The notes beneath the pieces are model-generated. The model did not search any database, was not told the DNA's origin, and saw nothing but the letters and a program-made list of their open reading frames with translations. The position numbers were made by a program, and so were the translations under genes. Of a DNA stretch of 64,000 bases, positions 8,365 to 16,678 are shown piece by piece; within the stretch, counting starts at the first letter, position 1; each line of letters begins with the position of its first letter. The DNA comes from Actinoplanes sp. M2I2. Its GTDB lineage: Bacteria; Actinomycetota; Actinomycetes; Mycobacteriales; Micromonosporaceae. The DNA is taken from contig NZ_JALPVJ010000007.1 of the NCBI RefSeq assembly GCF_023544445.1, positions 434,001 through 498,000 on the forward strand, read 5' to 3'.

Positions 8365-8791
8365 CTCCTCGACCCGCCCCCGCGACGCCGCCCTCGGCAC
8401 CGGCCTCGGCCGCGTGCTCCTGCTGGTGTACGGCATCTTCGCGCTCTCGGCCAGCGCCCGCGCCCTCGTACAGATCAGCACGCACTTCGACGAGGCCCCG
8501 CTGGCCTACCTGCTGTCGGCGTTCGCCGGCCTGGTCTACCTCTCGGCGACGGTCGGCCTGGCCGTCGGCGGCATCCGGGGGCGGCTGATCGCCCTGGTCA
8601 GCTGCAGCATCGAGCTGATCGGCGTGCTCGCGGTGGGCCTCCTGAGCATCGCCGACGCGGTCGCCTTCCCGGACGACACGGTGTGGTCGAAGTTCGGCAG
8701 CGGCTACGGCTACGTCCCGCTGGTGCTGCCCTTCATCGGCCTGTGGTGGATCTGGCGCCACCGTCCCCGGCCGGGCGACGCCTCTTCCTGA
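8357..8791 (+). CDS. Small integral membrane protein, 144 aa
   Basis: GTG start inside the end of the preceding gene. Four hydrophobic helices: about 18-35, 48-68, 75-100 and 115-132. It resembles uncharacterised actinobacterial membrane proteins of about 130-150 residues with a conserved FGSGYGYVPL loop and a WWIWRHRP end. Function unknown. Its last codons and stop lie in the first copy of a 35-base tandem repeat. Confidence 0.72.
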   Translation: MPDSSTRPRDAALGTGLGRVLLLVYGIFALSASARALVQISTHFDEAPLAYLLSAFAGLVYLSATVGLAVGGIRGRLIALVSCSIELIGVLAVGLLSIADAVAFPDDTVWSKFGSGYGYVPLVLPFIGLWWIWRHRPRPGDASS

Positions 8792-8866
8792 CACCGCCGC
8801 GGCCGGGCGGCGACGCCTCTTCCTGACACCGCCCCGGCCGGACGGCGACGCCTCTTCCTGACACCG
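8767..8866. repeat. Three 35-base tandem repeats over a stop codon
   Basis: The core GACGCCTCTTCCTGACACCG occurs at 8777, 8812 and 8847, exactly 35 bases apart, each preceded by a CCGGCCGG-like stretch. The first copy contains the stop codon of the 144-aa membrane protein. The perfect spacing suggests recent slippage duplication. Confidence 0.9.
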
Positions 8867-8870
8867 TTCC

Positions 8871-8902
8871 CGGTGGCGCCGGGCCGCGGCCCGGCGCCAC
8901 CG
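8871..8902. terminator. Perfect 32-base palindrome between convergent genes
   Basis: Two 16-base arms (8871-8886 and 8887-8902) are exact reverse complements and GC-rich, with no spacer. It lies between the ends of a plus-strand and a minus-strand gene, so a bidirectional terminator is the likely role, although there is no T tract. Confidence 0.75.
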
Positions 8903-8914
8903 GCGGTGCAGGCG

Positions 8915-10378
8915 TCAGTCGTCGGCCTCGATGGTGTGCGGGACGAAGAAGCTCAGGTTGTTGGTCACCAGGCCGTTGACGCCGAGGCCCTCACGGATGC
9001 CCATGCCGGCCGGTTCGCCGTCGATCAGCCACGAACCGATCACCGGGTGGACCGTGCCCTCGAGCCCCTCGAAGGACGGCAGTTCACACAGCTCCTGCAC
9101 GACGAAGCGCCCGTCCGACCCGTACTCGGAAGGGTTGTCGGTGATGGTCTGCCCGTCGCGCACGAGCGTGACCGAACCGCCCTCGCGACCCCAGATCGGC
9201 TTCTTGGCGTAACTGGTGAGCGAGGCCGCCTTGGACGACTCGGCGAAATAGGCCGGCAGCAGGTATTTGCTGCGCTCCGGATGGTCGCCGAAGAGCATCC
9301 AGAGCACCGGCAGCAGGGCCTTGTTGCCGAGCAGCGCGGCCTTGTAGGGCGGCTCGATCCAGACCGTGCCGTGCTTGGTGGGGTCGGCCATGTTGCGGAA
9401 GAAGGCCTTGCCGCCCTCCTCCGTCCAGAACCACTCCCACGGATAGAGCATGAAGATGACGTCGATCGGCTCGGCCTGGTGTTCCTTGCCGGGGGCGGGC
9501 ACGAAGACCACGCGGTCGCCGGCGACGTCCCAGCCGATCTGGCTCATCGCGATCAGCTCGACCGGGTAGCCCGCCTCCTCGGCCGTGGCCATCAGGTAGG
9601 CCACGTTCATCCGGTCCTCGCCCGAGGTCTCGGACGTCTCGTACGCGAAGAAGATCTTGGGCTTTTCGGGGAGCCAGGTGCGGGCCTCGCGGAGCTTGGT
9701 GATGTTGCGCCGCCAGGCGCCCGGGTCGCCCGGCTCACCGGGGGCCGCGGGCCAGCCGACCAGGCGGTCGTGGATCGAGTTCCACTGGCGCCACGGGTGC
9801 TTGGTCACGCCGGTCTGGTCGACCCAGTGCCACTGGATGACCGCGCTCTCGACCAGCGAGGTGGGTGTCTGCGCGTTGAACTCGAGCAGCTTGGGCGTGC
9901 TCCCGGCGCCGTTGTACCAGAGATCGAAGCGGCCGTAGACACTCGGCGAGTAGTCCGGCGTCTCCATCGGCAGGCGCATCTCGGGGTCTTTGTCGTAATG
10001 CGTCCAGGTCTCGGCGTCGCCGTCGAACCAGGTCCGGATGATCTGCTCATGCGCGAACTCGGGTATGCCGATCTTGGCCAGGAAGCACGTCGACGGGTTG
10101 CACACCGACGCGAAGTAGCCGTCCTTGCGACCCTGCACCGTGTGACGCGGGCACTGCTTCACCATCCAGTCACCGGCCTCCAGGCACATCTCGAAGATCG
10201 CCGTGGTGGCGGTCTCGAGCTCCTCGATCTCGGCCGTGGTGAAGTCGTAGTAGGGGCCCTCCTGCCAGTACGACACCATGGTGCCGTCGGGCAGTTCGGT
10301 GTCGTTGTAGGTCAGCCCGAGGCTGTAGTTGGTGAGCTTCCAGCCGTCGCGGACCGGACCGTACGGAACACGTCGCAC
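8915..10378 (-). CDS. Glutathionylspermidine synthase-family ATP-grasp protein (YgiC-like)
   Basis: 487 residues from GTG 10378. Family marks include the N-terminal WQEGPYYDFT, YGRFDLWYNGAGSTPKLLEFNAQTPTSL in the substrate/Mg region and IEPPYKAALLGNKALLPVLW with EGGSVTLV near the end. Members ligate amines to peptides with ATP or are uncharacterised relatives such as E. coli YgiC and YjfC. The amidase half of bifunctional Gss is absent. A lipoprotein gene ends two bases upstream of the start codon, giving the same pairing as E. coli ygiB-ygiC. The product ligated is unknown. Confidence 0.88.
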   Translation of the reverse strand: MRRVPYGPVRDGWKLTNYSLGLTYNDTELPDGTMVSYWQEGPYYDFTTAEIEELETATTAIFEMCLEAGDWMVKQCPRHTVQGRKDGYFASVCNPSTCFLAKIGIPEFAHEQIIRTWFDGDAETWTHYDKDPEMRLPMETPDYSPSVYGRFDLWYNGAGSTPKLLEFNAQTPTSLVESAVIQWHWVDQTGVTKHPWRQWNSIHDRLVGWPAAPGEPGDPGAWRRNITKLREARTWLPEKPKIFFAYETSETSGEDRMNVAYLMATAEEAGYPVELIAMSQIGWDVAGDRVVFVPAPGKEHQAEPIDVIFMLYPWEWFWTEEGGKAFFRNMADPTKHGTVWIEPPYKAALLGNKALLPVLWMLFGDHPERSKYLLPAYFAESSKAASLTSYAKKPIWGREGGSVTLVRDGQTITDNPSEYGSDGRFVVQELCELPSFEGLEGTVHPVIGSWLIDGEPAGMGIREGLGVNGLVTNNLSFFVPHTIEADD

Positions 10379-10380
10379 GC

Positions 10381-10797
10381 TCAGCCGCCCGAGCTCTTGC
10401 CGGAGCCGCGGGCGGCGCCGCCCTTGCCGACCACGCTGGTCTTCACCGTGCCGTTGGCGATCTTGCCGCTGGCCGGAAGACCGAACGACTGCCGGGCGGC
10501 CCGGTCGTTGTAGGCGAACCGGTTGCCCCCGGCCGGCAGGACGGAGCCGACCGGGTAGCCCGGCCGGTAGGCCGACGAATACCAGATGAAGAACGGAAGG
10601 ACGCCGAGGCCGGATCCGCCGTTGTTGTCGTTGTCGTCGCAGTAGTCCTCGTCGACGACGGTGCCGTTGGCGTCGGCGCAGTAGAAACCGGCGTCCTGGT
10701 AGTCGTCATCGTTGTCGCACGCTGCTGCGCCGCCCGCCGCGAGGAGCAAGAACGTGCTGGTCAGCGACACACTACGCGAGCTCATGCGTCGGTTCAT
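10381..10797 (-). CDS. Cys/Asp-rich secreted protein or lipoprotein, YgiB-like partner
   Basis: 138 residues. Three ATGs in a row occur at 10803, 10800 and 10797; the third is chosen because AAAGGG lies six bases before it. A signal peptide of ~27 residues ends at GAAAC, a weak lipobox. Then come Asp-rich stretches with three Cys, a hydrophobic FFIWYSSAYRPGY and a Gly/Ser/Lys-rich tail. The order (lipid anchor, Cys/Asp part, aromatic part, Gly/Ser tail) is like E. coli YgiB (DUF1190), though I see no strong sequence identity. It probably serves the ATP-grasp protein encoded next to it. Confidence 0.7.
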   Translation of the reverse strand: MNRRMSSRSVSLTSTFLLLAAGGAAACDNDDDYQDAGFYCADANGTVVDEDYCDDNDNNGGSGLGVLPFFIWYSSAYRPGYPVGSVLPAGGNRFAYNDRAARQSFGLPASGKIANGTVKTSVVGKGGAARGSGKSSGG

Positions 10798-10834
10798 CAT
10801 CATCCCTTTGTAGCGCCTCCCGGCAACTTCCGCT

Positions 10835-11599
10835 CTATGCGCGGGGCCCTCCGGCAACATAGATGACCTGGCCCGAGACGAAGCCGGCACCCTCACTGAC
10901 GAGGAAGGATACGGTGTTCGCCACGTCCTCGGGGCGACCTGCCCGGCCGACCGGGATCTGAGCGACCGCGGCCTGCTCGAACTGGGCGAAATCGACGCCG
11001 ACGCGGGCCGCCGTGGCCGCGGTCATGTCGGTCACGATGAAGCCCGGGGCGACCGCGTTGGCCGTGATGCCGAACCGGCCCAGCTCGATCGCCAGGGTCT
11101 TGGTGAAGCCCTGCAGGCCGGCCTTGGCCGCGGCGTAGTTGGCCTGACCGCGGTTGCCGAGCGCGGAGGTGCTGGACAGGCTGACGATGCGGCCCCAGCC
11201 GGCGTCGACCATGTGCTTCTGCACGGCCCGGCTGAACAGGAACGCGCCGCGCAGGTGGACCGCCATCACGGTCTCCCAGTCGTCGTCGGTCATCTTGAAG
11301 AGCAGGTTGTCGCGCAGCACGCCGGCGTTGTTGACCAGGACGGTCGGCGCGCCCAGCTCGGCGACGACCCGGTCGATGGCCGAGTTGACCTGGATCGCGT
11401 CGGAGACGTCGGCGCCGACCGCGAGCGCCGTCCCGCCCGCGTCGTGGATCGCGGTCACCGTGTTGGCGCAAGCGCCCTCGTCCAGGTCGACGACGGCGAC
11501 TGCCATGCCGTCGGCGGCGAGCTGGCGAGCGGTGGCCTCACCGATGCCGCGGGCGGCTCCGGTGACGATGGCAACGCGGGTGGGAGCGGACTGCGACAC
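10835..11599 (-). CDS. fabG: 3-oxoacyl-ACP reductase FabG-type short-chain dehydrogenase
   Basis: 254 residues from GTG 11599, five bases after GGAGG. NADP-binding TGAARGIG, the NNAGV motif, catalytic Ser (SLSSTSALG), and YAAAK with Tyr and Lys are all present, plus the C-terminal GFVSGQVIYVAGG. It reduces 3-ketoacyl thioesters or a related substrate; whether it serves fatty acid synthesis or a specialised route is open, as no other fatty-acid gene is adjacent. A 7-3-7 inverted repeat at 11620-11636 overlaps its promoter. Confidence 0.9.
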   Translation of the reverse strand: MSQSAPTRVAIVTGAARGIGEATARQLAADGMAVAVVDLDEGACANTVTAIHDAGGTALAVGADVSDAIQVNSAIDRVVAELGAPTVLVNNAGVLRDNLLFKMTDDDWETVMAVHLRGAFLFSRAVQKHMVDAGWGRIVSLSSTSALGNRGQANYAAAKAGLQGFTKTLAIELGRFGITANAVAPGFIVTDMTAATAARVGVDFAQFEQAAVAQIPVGRAGRPEDVANTVSFLVSEGAGFVSGQVIYVAGGPRA

Positions 11600-11619
11600 T
11601 CGATCCTCCGTAAGTCAAT

Positions 11620-11636
11620 GTGCACTAAGAGTGCAC
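11620..11636. promoter_or_regulatory. Operator-like inverted repeat upstream of fabG
   Basis: GTGCACT-AAG-AGTGCAC is a perfect 7-3-7 inverted repeat ending 21 bases before the fabG start. Size and symmetry fit a TetR-family dimer site. No TetR gene lies in the window. Confidence 0.55.
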
Positions 11637-11648
11637 TTTAACCCGCCG

Positions 11649-13295
11649 TCACGGCGTACGCCGTAGGCGGATCCATCGGTACCCGAAGCCGGCCACCTCG
11701 ACCTTGTCCCATTTGCCCAGCTCGGCGTACTCCTGATCGGCCAGGACGTCGTTGGGCTCCTCGGCCTCGGCGGCGAGGGAGCTGAGATCGAGGGTCGCCG
11801 TTTCGGTGCCCAGGTTGTGCACGAAGACCATCGTGCCGGTCTCGCCGTCCGCCCGGTGGACCAACACACTGGTCGGGGCCGGAATATCGATGTGCGTGCA
11901 GCTGCCCGCGCCGACCTCGGGCGCCTCGCGGAGGGTCCGGATCATGCGCTCGAACCAGGAGAGCAGCGACCGCGGGTCATGCCGCTGGACGGTGACGTTG
12001 ACCTGCTCCCAGCCGAAGTCACCACCCGAGATCACGGGACGGACCAGGTCACCGGTCTTGGCCGCCGAGAAGCCGCCGTTGGGCAGGTGGGACCACTGCA
12101 TGCCGGTGCGGATGGCGTGCCGGCCCTCCTGCGACAGGTCCTCGCCCATGCCGATCTCTTCGCCGTAGCGCAGGACCGGGGTGCCGCGCAGGCTGAACTG
12201 CAGGGCGTAGGCCAGCTCGATGTGCCGCCGGTCGTTGCCCAGCATCGGGGCCAGCCGCCGCCGGATGCCCCGGCCGTAGAGCTGCATCTCGGGCTCGGGG
12301 CCGAACTTCGCGAACACCTCGGCGCGCTGCTCGGCGGTCAGCCGGGACAGGTCGATCTCGTCGTGGTTGCGCAGGAAGGTGGCCCACTGCCCGCCGGCCG
12401 GCAGCTTGGGGGTGTCGCGCAGGCCGTCGATGATCGGCTCCGCGTCCTCGCGGGCCAGGGCCAGGATGAGCCGGGTGTTGAGCATGAAGTCGAACAGCAT
12501 GTGGATGCGGTTGTTCGAGCCGCCGCCGTCGCCGAAGAACTTGTTCAGCTCGTCGGGCTCGACGTTCGCCTCGGCCAGCAGCACCGCGTCGCCCTTGCGC
12601 CACTGCACCCACTGCCGCAGGTCGGTGAGGAAGTCGAGATCCTTGGTGGCGTTGGGGTTGCCCGGCTGGGTCTCCTCGATGATGAACGGCACGGCGTCCA
12701 TGCGGAACCCGGCCACGCCCAGCTGGAGCCAGAACGCGCAGATCTTCTTGATCTCTTCGCGGACCTCGGGGTTGGTGATGTTGAGGTCGGGCTGGAACTT
12801 GTAGAACCGGTGGTAGTACCAGCTCTTCGCCGTGCGGTCGTAGGTCCAGGTCTCGTCCTGCTCTCCCGGGAAGACCATGCCCTGCTTGCGGTCGGACGGT
12901 TCGGTGTCCGACCAGACGTACCAGTCGCGGTACGGCGAATCGGGCGACGAGCGGGCCGACTGGAACCACGGGTGCTTGTCGGAGGTGTGGTTGACGACCA
13001 GGTCGATGATCACCTTGATGCCCAGGTTGCCGGCCTGGTGGAGCAGCTCGGCGAAGTCACCCAGGCTGCCGAAACGCGGGTCGACGTTGTAGAAGTCGGT
13101 GACGTCGTAGCCGTCGTCGCGGTCGGGCGACGGGTGGATCGGGTTGAGCCACAGGCAGGTGACGCCGAGCCGGGCCAGGTAGTCGAGCCGGCCGATCATC
13201 CCCCGGATGTCACCGCACCCGTCCCCGTCGGAGTCGGCGAACGTGTCGATGTCGGCGCAGTAGACAACGGCCTTCTGATACCACCGGTCAGTCAT
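11649..13295 (-). CDS. GH13 alpha-glucan enzyme, trehalose synthase/alpha-amylase-like
   Basis: 548 residues from ATG 13295 with AAGAGG upstream; the longer open frame has no start signal. GH13 motifs: region I DLVVNHTS, region II GFRMDAV (nucleophile Asp), region III LLAEAN (acid/base Glu), region IV RNHDEID. The N-terminus WYQKAVVYCADIDTFADSDGDG resembles trehalose synthase and maltase-type enzymes more than secreted amylases; no signal peptide, so it should act in the cytoplasm. Length matches the TreS catalytic core without a fused maltokinase. Substrate (maltose, trehalose or short glucans) remains open. Confidence 0.87.
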   Translation of the reverse strand: MTDRWYQKAVVYCADIDTFADSDGDGCGDIRGMIGRLDYLARLGVTCLWLNPIHPSPDRDDGYDVTDFYNVDPRFGSLGDFAELLHQAGNLGIKVIIDLVVNHTSDKHPWFQSARSSPDSPYRDWYVWSDTEPSDRKQGMVFPGEQDETWTYDRTAKSWYYHRFYKFQPDLNITNPEVREEIKKICAFWLQLGVAGFRMDAVPFIIEETQPGNPNATKDLDFLTDLRQWVQWRKGDAVLLAEANVEPDELNKFFGDGGGSNNRIHMLFDFMLNTRLILALAREDAEPIIDGLRDTPKLPAGGQWATFLRNHDEIDLSRLTAEQRAEVFAKFGPEPEMQLYGRGIRRRLAPMLGNDRRHIELAYALQFSLRGTPVLRYGEEIGMGEDLSQEGRHAIRTGMQWSHLPNGGFSAAKTGDLVRPVISGGDFGWEQVNVTVQRHDPRSLLSWFERMIRTLREAPEVGAGSCTHIDIPAPTSVLVHRADGETGTMVFVHNLGTETATLDLSSLAAEAEEPNDVLADQEYAELGKWDKVEVAGFGYRWIRLRRTP

Positions 13296-13422
13296 GCCTC
13301 TTTCTTTCACCGATGCTCCACATGCCGAAACCGCACACCCCGGTGCACCACTCGCCCGCACCGGGCCGGTTGCAACGGGACCCCGGGCCGGTACGGTCAT
13401 CCGCCGGCCCGGCGCCCACCGT

Positions 13423-14325
13423 TCACCCCTGCCGCGCGGGCGCCGGCGGGAGACCGCGGCGGTCGAGCACCGACGCGCCCGCAAAGGCAGCGACCGGGAC
13501 GAGCACCAGCGCCGCCCACTGCAGCGGCCCGATCAGCTGCGTCGACTCCGGATGCCGCATGTTGTACTCGATGAAACCGCCGAAGCCCCATTGCACCAGC
13601 GGCACCGTCACGATGACCGGCGCGGCCCAGCAGGCCAGCCGGCGGCGCAGGCCCGGCTCCTGCCGGAGCACCGCCGCGCCGACCAGTGCCACTGCGAGCC
13701 CAGCCACCGCCCACCGCCAGCTGTAGGAGATCAGCGTGCCCTGCACGACCAGGACCATCCCGGCCGCTGCGACCCACCCCCAGCCGGCCGGCCGGGCCCG
13801 GCCCCGCTCGGCGACGAGCCCGGCGATCAGCACCACGACCGCAGCGACGATCAACCAGAAGGCCCACAGCACCGAGGCCGGAGTGTCCAGATAGAAGCGA
13901 GCCGGGGACAGGATCTCGCCGGCCAACCCCGCTGTCGCCCCGACCGCGCCCAGCATCCGCCACCCGACGAAGGCGGCCACCAGGACGACGCCCCAGCCGG
14001 CCAGCCGCACCCAGCTCACCGCGTCGACGGGAACCGAGCCGAGATAGTCGCGCAGTGCCCCACGCACGCCACCGGAGACCCGGCGCAGCGCCACCGCGAA
14101 CAGCAGCATCGCCCCGAAGACCTGCACCACCCGGGCCGCCCGGCTCTCCCGGGCCGACCCTCGCAGGTGAGCGGCGAGCGCCCCGCGCAGCACGTCGAAG
14201 ACCTGCGCCGGGCCCGGCCGCGGGTCGGCCATCAGGACGCCGAGCATCTCCTCCTCGTACTCCCGGCGGAAGTCGCGCGGATAGAGCGCGAGCAGGCGGC
14301 GGTAGCGGATCTCGGGCATGGTCAC
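13423..14325 (-). CDS. Integral membrane protein co-transcribed with padR
   Basis: 300 residues. GTG 14325 overlaps the padR stop (GTGA); ATG 14319 is an in-frame alternative. The N-terminus (RYRRLLALYPRDFRREYEEEMLGVL) is the conserved start of a membrane protein family often found behind PadR genes. About seven hydrophobic helices follow. It is likely a PadR-controlled membrane protein of unknown transport or stress role. Confidence 0.8.
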   Translation of the reverse strand: MTMPEIRYRRLLALYPRDFRREYEEEMLGVLMADPRPGPAQVFDVLRGALAAHLRGSARESRAARVVQVFGAMLLFAVALRRVSGGVRGALRDYLGSVPVDAVSWVRLAGWGVVLVAAFVGWRMLGAVGATAGLAGEILSPARFYLDTPASVLWAFWLIVAAVVVLIAGLVAERGRARPAGWGWVAAAGMVLVVQGTLISYSWRWAVAGLAVALVGAAVLRQEPGLRRRLACWAAPVIVTVPLVQWGFGGFIEYNMRHPESTQLIGPLQWAALVLVPVAAFAGASVLDRRGLPPAPARQG

Positions 14326-14654
14326 GCGGTGGCTCCCCCGAAGTCGGCGCGGCGGGCGCGCAGACGCCCCTCCGCGATGGTGGCCTGCTCGCGCAGGCGG
14401 GCTGTCTCGGCCGCGAGGCTCTGCTCACCGGCCCCGGTGAGCCGGTAGTAGCGCCGCAGGCGGGACTGGACGACCTCTTCCCGATCGACCTCGATGAGAC
14501 CCTCACCGCGCAGACGGTCGAGGGCCGCGTAGAGGGTGCCGGCGCGCAGGCGCACCCGGCCGCCGGTCATCCGCTCGACGTCCTCGATCACGGCATAGCC
14601 GTGCTGGGACTCGCCGGCGAGCGCCGTGAGGATCAGGAAGGTCGGCTCATTCAC
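14322..14654 (-). CDS. PadR-family transcriptional repressor
   Basis: 110 residues from GTG 14654. Winged-helix PadR motifs are clear: FLILTALAGESQHGYAVIEDVE, then RAGTLYAALDRLRGEGLIEVD and the YYRLTGAG wing. TATGCT lies six bases before the GTG, indicating a leaderless transcript, and the operator at 14663-14685 overlaps this -10 box, so it should repress itself and the downstream membrane protein gene. The inducer is unknown. Confidence 0.92.
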   Translation of the reverse strand: MNEPTFLILTALAGESQHGYAVIEDVERMTGGRVRLRAGTLYAALDRLRGEGLIEVDREEVVQSRLRRYYRLTGAGEQSLAAETARLREQATIAEGRLRARRADFGGATA

Positions 14655-14662
14655 GCCGGAAG

Positions 14663-14685
14663 CATATACCGATCGTCGGTATATG
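14663..14685. promoter_or_regulatory. PadR operator, perfect 10-3-10 inverted repeat
   Basis: CATATACCGA-TCG-TCGGTATATG is an exact inverted repeat lying 8 bases upstream of padR and overlapping its predicted -10 box (14661-14666). Its AT-rich ends in a GC-rich genome and its position make it a strong autorepression site. Confidence 0.8.
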
Positions 14686-14759
14686 GCGGCCCCTCTTCGG
14701 GAGCGAGTGGGACAGTCACGCTTCAGGTTGGTTTCAGCTTGGCCGGGTACGAAGGGGCG

Positions 14760-15428
14760 GTGGCAGAATCGGGTCTGAGCCAGCAGGGTGGGCTGACGGG
14801 ATGGGTCGCGTCCGTCATCGAGTCGCTCGGCGAGCTGGGCGTCGGCCTGCTCGTCGCCCTCGAGAACGTCATACCGCCGATTCCCAGCGAGATCGTCCTG
14901 TCCCTGGGCGGCTATCTGGCCAGCCAGGGCCGGGTCAACCTGATCCTCGTCTTCGTCGCGGCCACCGCCGGTTCGGTCGGCGGCGCGCTCCTGCTCTACT
15001 GGCTCGGCTACGGCCTGGGTGAGGAACGGCTGCGCCGCTGGCTCGACCGCATCCCCCTGGTCGACGCCGACGACCTCGACAAGGCCGACAGCTGGTTCGA
15101 GCGGCACGCCAAGGCGGCTGTGCTCTTCGGACGGTGCGCGCCCGTGGTCCGCAGCCTGATCTCGATCCCGGCCGGCGCCAACCACATGCCCCTGGGCCAA
15201 TTCGCGATCTTCACCACGATCGGCAGCGGCGTCTGGAACGCCATCTTCGTGGGCGGCGGCTACGCGCTCGGCTCGCGCTGGCAGGACCTCGAGAAATACA
15301 GCCAGTACTTCGACTACGCCATCTGGGCGCTCATCGTGCTCTCGGTCGGCAGCTGGGTCGTCAAGAAGGTGCGGAAAAGGCGACGCGCGGCCGCTGGACG
15401 GAGCGGCCGCGCGTCGAGTGAGCGGTAA
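14760..15428 (+). CDS. DedA-family membrane protein
   Basis: 222 residues from GTG 14760, with GAAGGGG just upstream. DedA/SNARE-associated motifs are visible: ENVIPPIPSEIVL near the N-terminus, GYLASQG, and the later FGRCAPVVRSLISIPAGANHM where the conserved Arg and Gly lie. About four to five membrane segments. DedA proteins are needed for envelope stability; many act in recycling of undecaprenyl phosphate or phospholipid movement. It runs divergently from padR, and its stop is four bases from the convergent chitinase stop. Confidence 0.9.
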   Translation: MAESGLSQQGGLTGWVASVIESLGELGVGLLVALENVIPPIPSEIVLSLGGYLASQGRVNLILVFVAATAGSVGGALLLYWLGYGLGEERLRRWLDRIPLVDADDLDKADSWFERHAKAAVLFGRCAPVVRSLISIPAGANHMPLGQFAIFTTIGSGVWNAIFVGGGYALGSRWQDLEKYSQYFDYAIWALIVLSVGSWVVKKVRKRRRAAAGRSGRASSER

Positions 15429-15433
15429 AGCGT

Positions 15434-16645
15434 CTAGAAGCCGGCGCTGATCCTCGTGAAGGCCCAGTCGCCCTGCGCGATGCCGGAGCAGTTGGAGACC
15501 ACACCGCCACCGGCGCAGCCCCGGTCCCGGTTGACCGCCCAGAAGGTGAAGCGGGACAGGCCCTTGCTCTTCGCGTAGTCCCGGATCCGGGTCCACGTCT
15601 CGACGCTCGTCAGCTCCTGCTGGTCGGACAGGCCGTTCATGCCGGAGATGCCGATGTGCGAGTACGCCTGCGCGTCGGTGTAGCCGAACGTGGTCTTCAG
15701 CAGATTCTTCAGGCCCTCGGTGGCGCCCACGGTCGAGCCGTACATGTCGGCGCCGCCGCCGAAGTCGAACGGCATCTGAGTGAAGATGTCGATGTTGGCG
15801 CCGAGCGCCTTGGCCTGCTGCACCAGCCGCGTGCCGTAGAAGTTCGGGCCGGTCGGCGAGGTACCGAAGGTCAGGATCGTCTTCACCGACGGGTTCTTCT
15901 GCTTGACGATCTTCAGCGCGTTCAGGACGCGGTCCTGGACGACGGCGTTCTCGAACTCGTCGGAGTTCTCGATGTCGATGTCGATGGACTTCAGCTGGAA
16001 GGCGTCGATGATCTTCTGGTACGCGCCGGCCAGCGCCTCCGGGGTCGCGCAGTTGGGGCCGAGCTTGTTGCCGCTCCACCCGCCGACCGACGGGACGATG
16101 TCCATGCCGGCCGCCCGCGCCTGGGCGATGTAGGTCGCGTGGACGCCACCGGTCAGCCCGCTCTCGCCGTCCCAGACCGGGTTGCAGCCGTTGGCAGCCA
16201 GGACGAACGCGATCGTGAAGGCCTTGACGCCGGTCCCGGCGAGCGTCGACGGCGCCGGCGGGTTGCCCCAGCCGGGGTAGACGTACGGCGCCGCGACCAT
16301 CTTGGCGCCGGTGGCCGGCGGCGTGGTCGGGCCGGTCGGGGGCGTGGTGGGCGGCGTGGTCGGCGGCGTGGTCGGGGACGTGGTGCCGCCGCCGCAGACG
16401 CCGTTGTCGGCCCAGACGTCCCACTGTGCACTGTGGGTCGAGGGCGAGTCGCCCTGGGACCACCACTTGGCGGTGTAGTTGTGGCCGTTCTGCGAGGCCG
16501 CGTTGTCCTTGACGTAGACGGCGCTCGAGCTCCACGCGGGGGCACAGGCGGCGGCCGCGTTCGAGACGGCCATCGGCAGCACCGCGGCAGCCGTACCGGC
16601 TGCGGCGACCGTGCCGAGAATGAGCAACTTCCTGCTCAGCTTCAA
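15434..16645 (-). CDS. Secreted GH18 chitinase with chitin-binding domain (chi1)
   Basis: 403 residues from TTG 16645, nine bases after AGGAG. A signal peptide (~33 residues, ending ALA/AAA-type) is followed by a CBM5/12 chitin-binding module with the AKWW motif, a Pro/Thr linker, and a GH18 catalytic domain. The catalytic DxDxE is present as IDIDIEN. It should hydrolyse chitin outside the cell. It starts 33 bases after the stop of the upstream chitinase, so the two probably share a transcript. Confidence 0.9.
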   Translation of the reverse strand: MKLSRKLLILGTVAAAGTAAAVLPMAVSNAAAACAPAWSSSAVYVKDNAASQNGHNYTAKWWSQGDSPSTHSAQWDVWADNGVCGGGTTSPTTPPTTPPTTPPTGPTTPPATGAKMVAAPYVYPGWGNPPAPSTLAGTGVKAFTIAFVLAANGCNPVWDGESGLTGGVHATYIAQARAAGMDIVPSVGGWSGNKLGPNCATPEALAGAYQKIIDAFQLKSIDIDIENSDEFENAVVQDRVLNALKIVKQKNPSVKTILTFGTSPTGPNFYGTRLVQQAKALGANIDIFTQMPFDFGGGADMYGSTVGATEGLKNLLKTTFGYTDAQAYSHIGISGMNGLSDQQELTSVETWTRIRDYAKSKGLSRFTFWAVNRDRGCAGGGVVSNCSGIAQGDWAFTRISAGF

Positions 16646-16678
16646 GGGGGTTTCTCCTGCTACGGGGGTGGGGGTGGA

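Noticed and set aside
13369..13376. Palindrome GTTGCAAC upstream of the GH13 gene as a MalR-type operator
   Set aside because: Only eight bases, flanks not symmetrical; too weak to claim.
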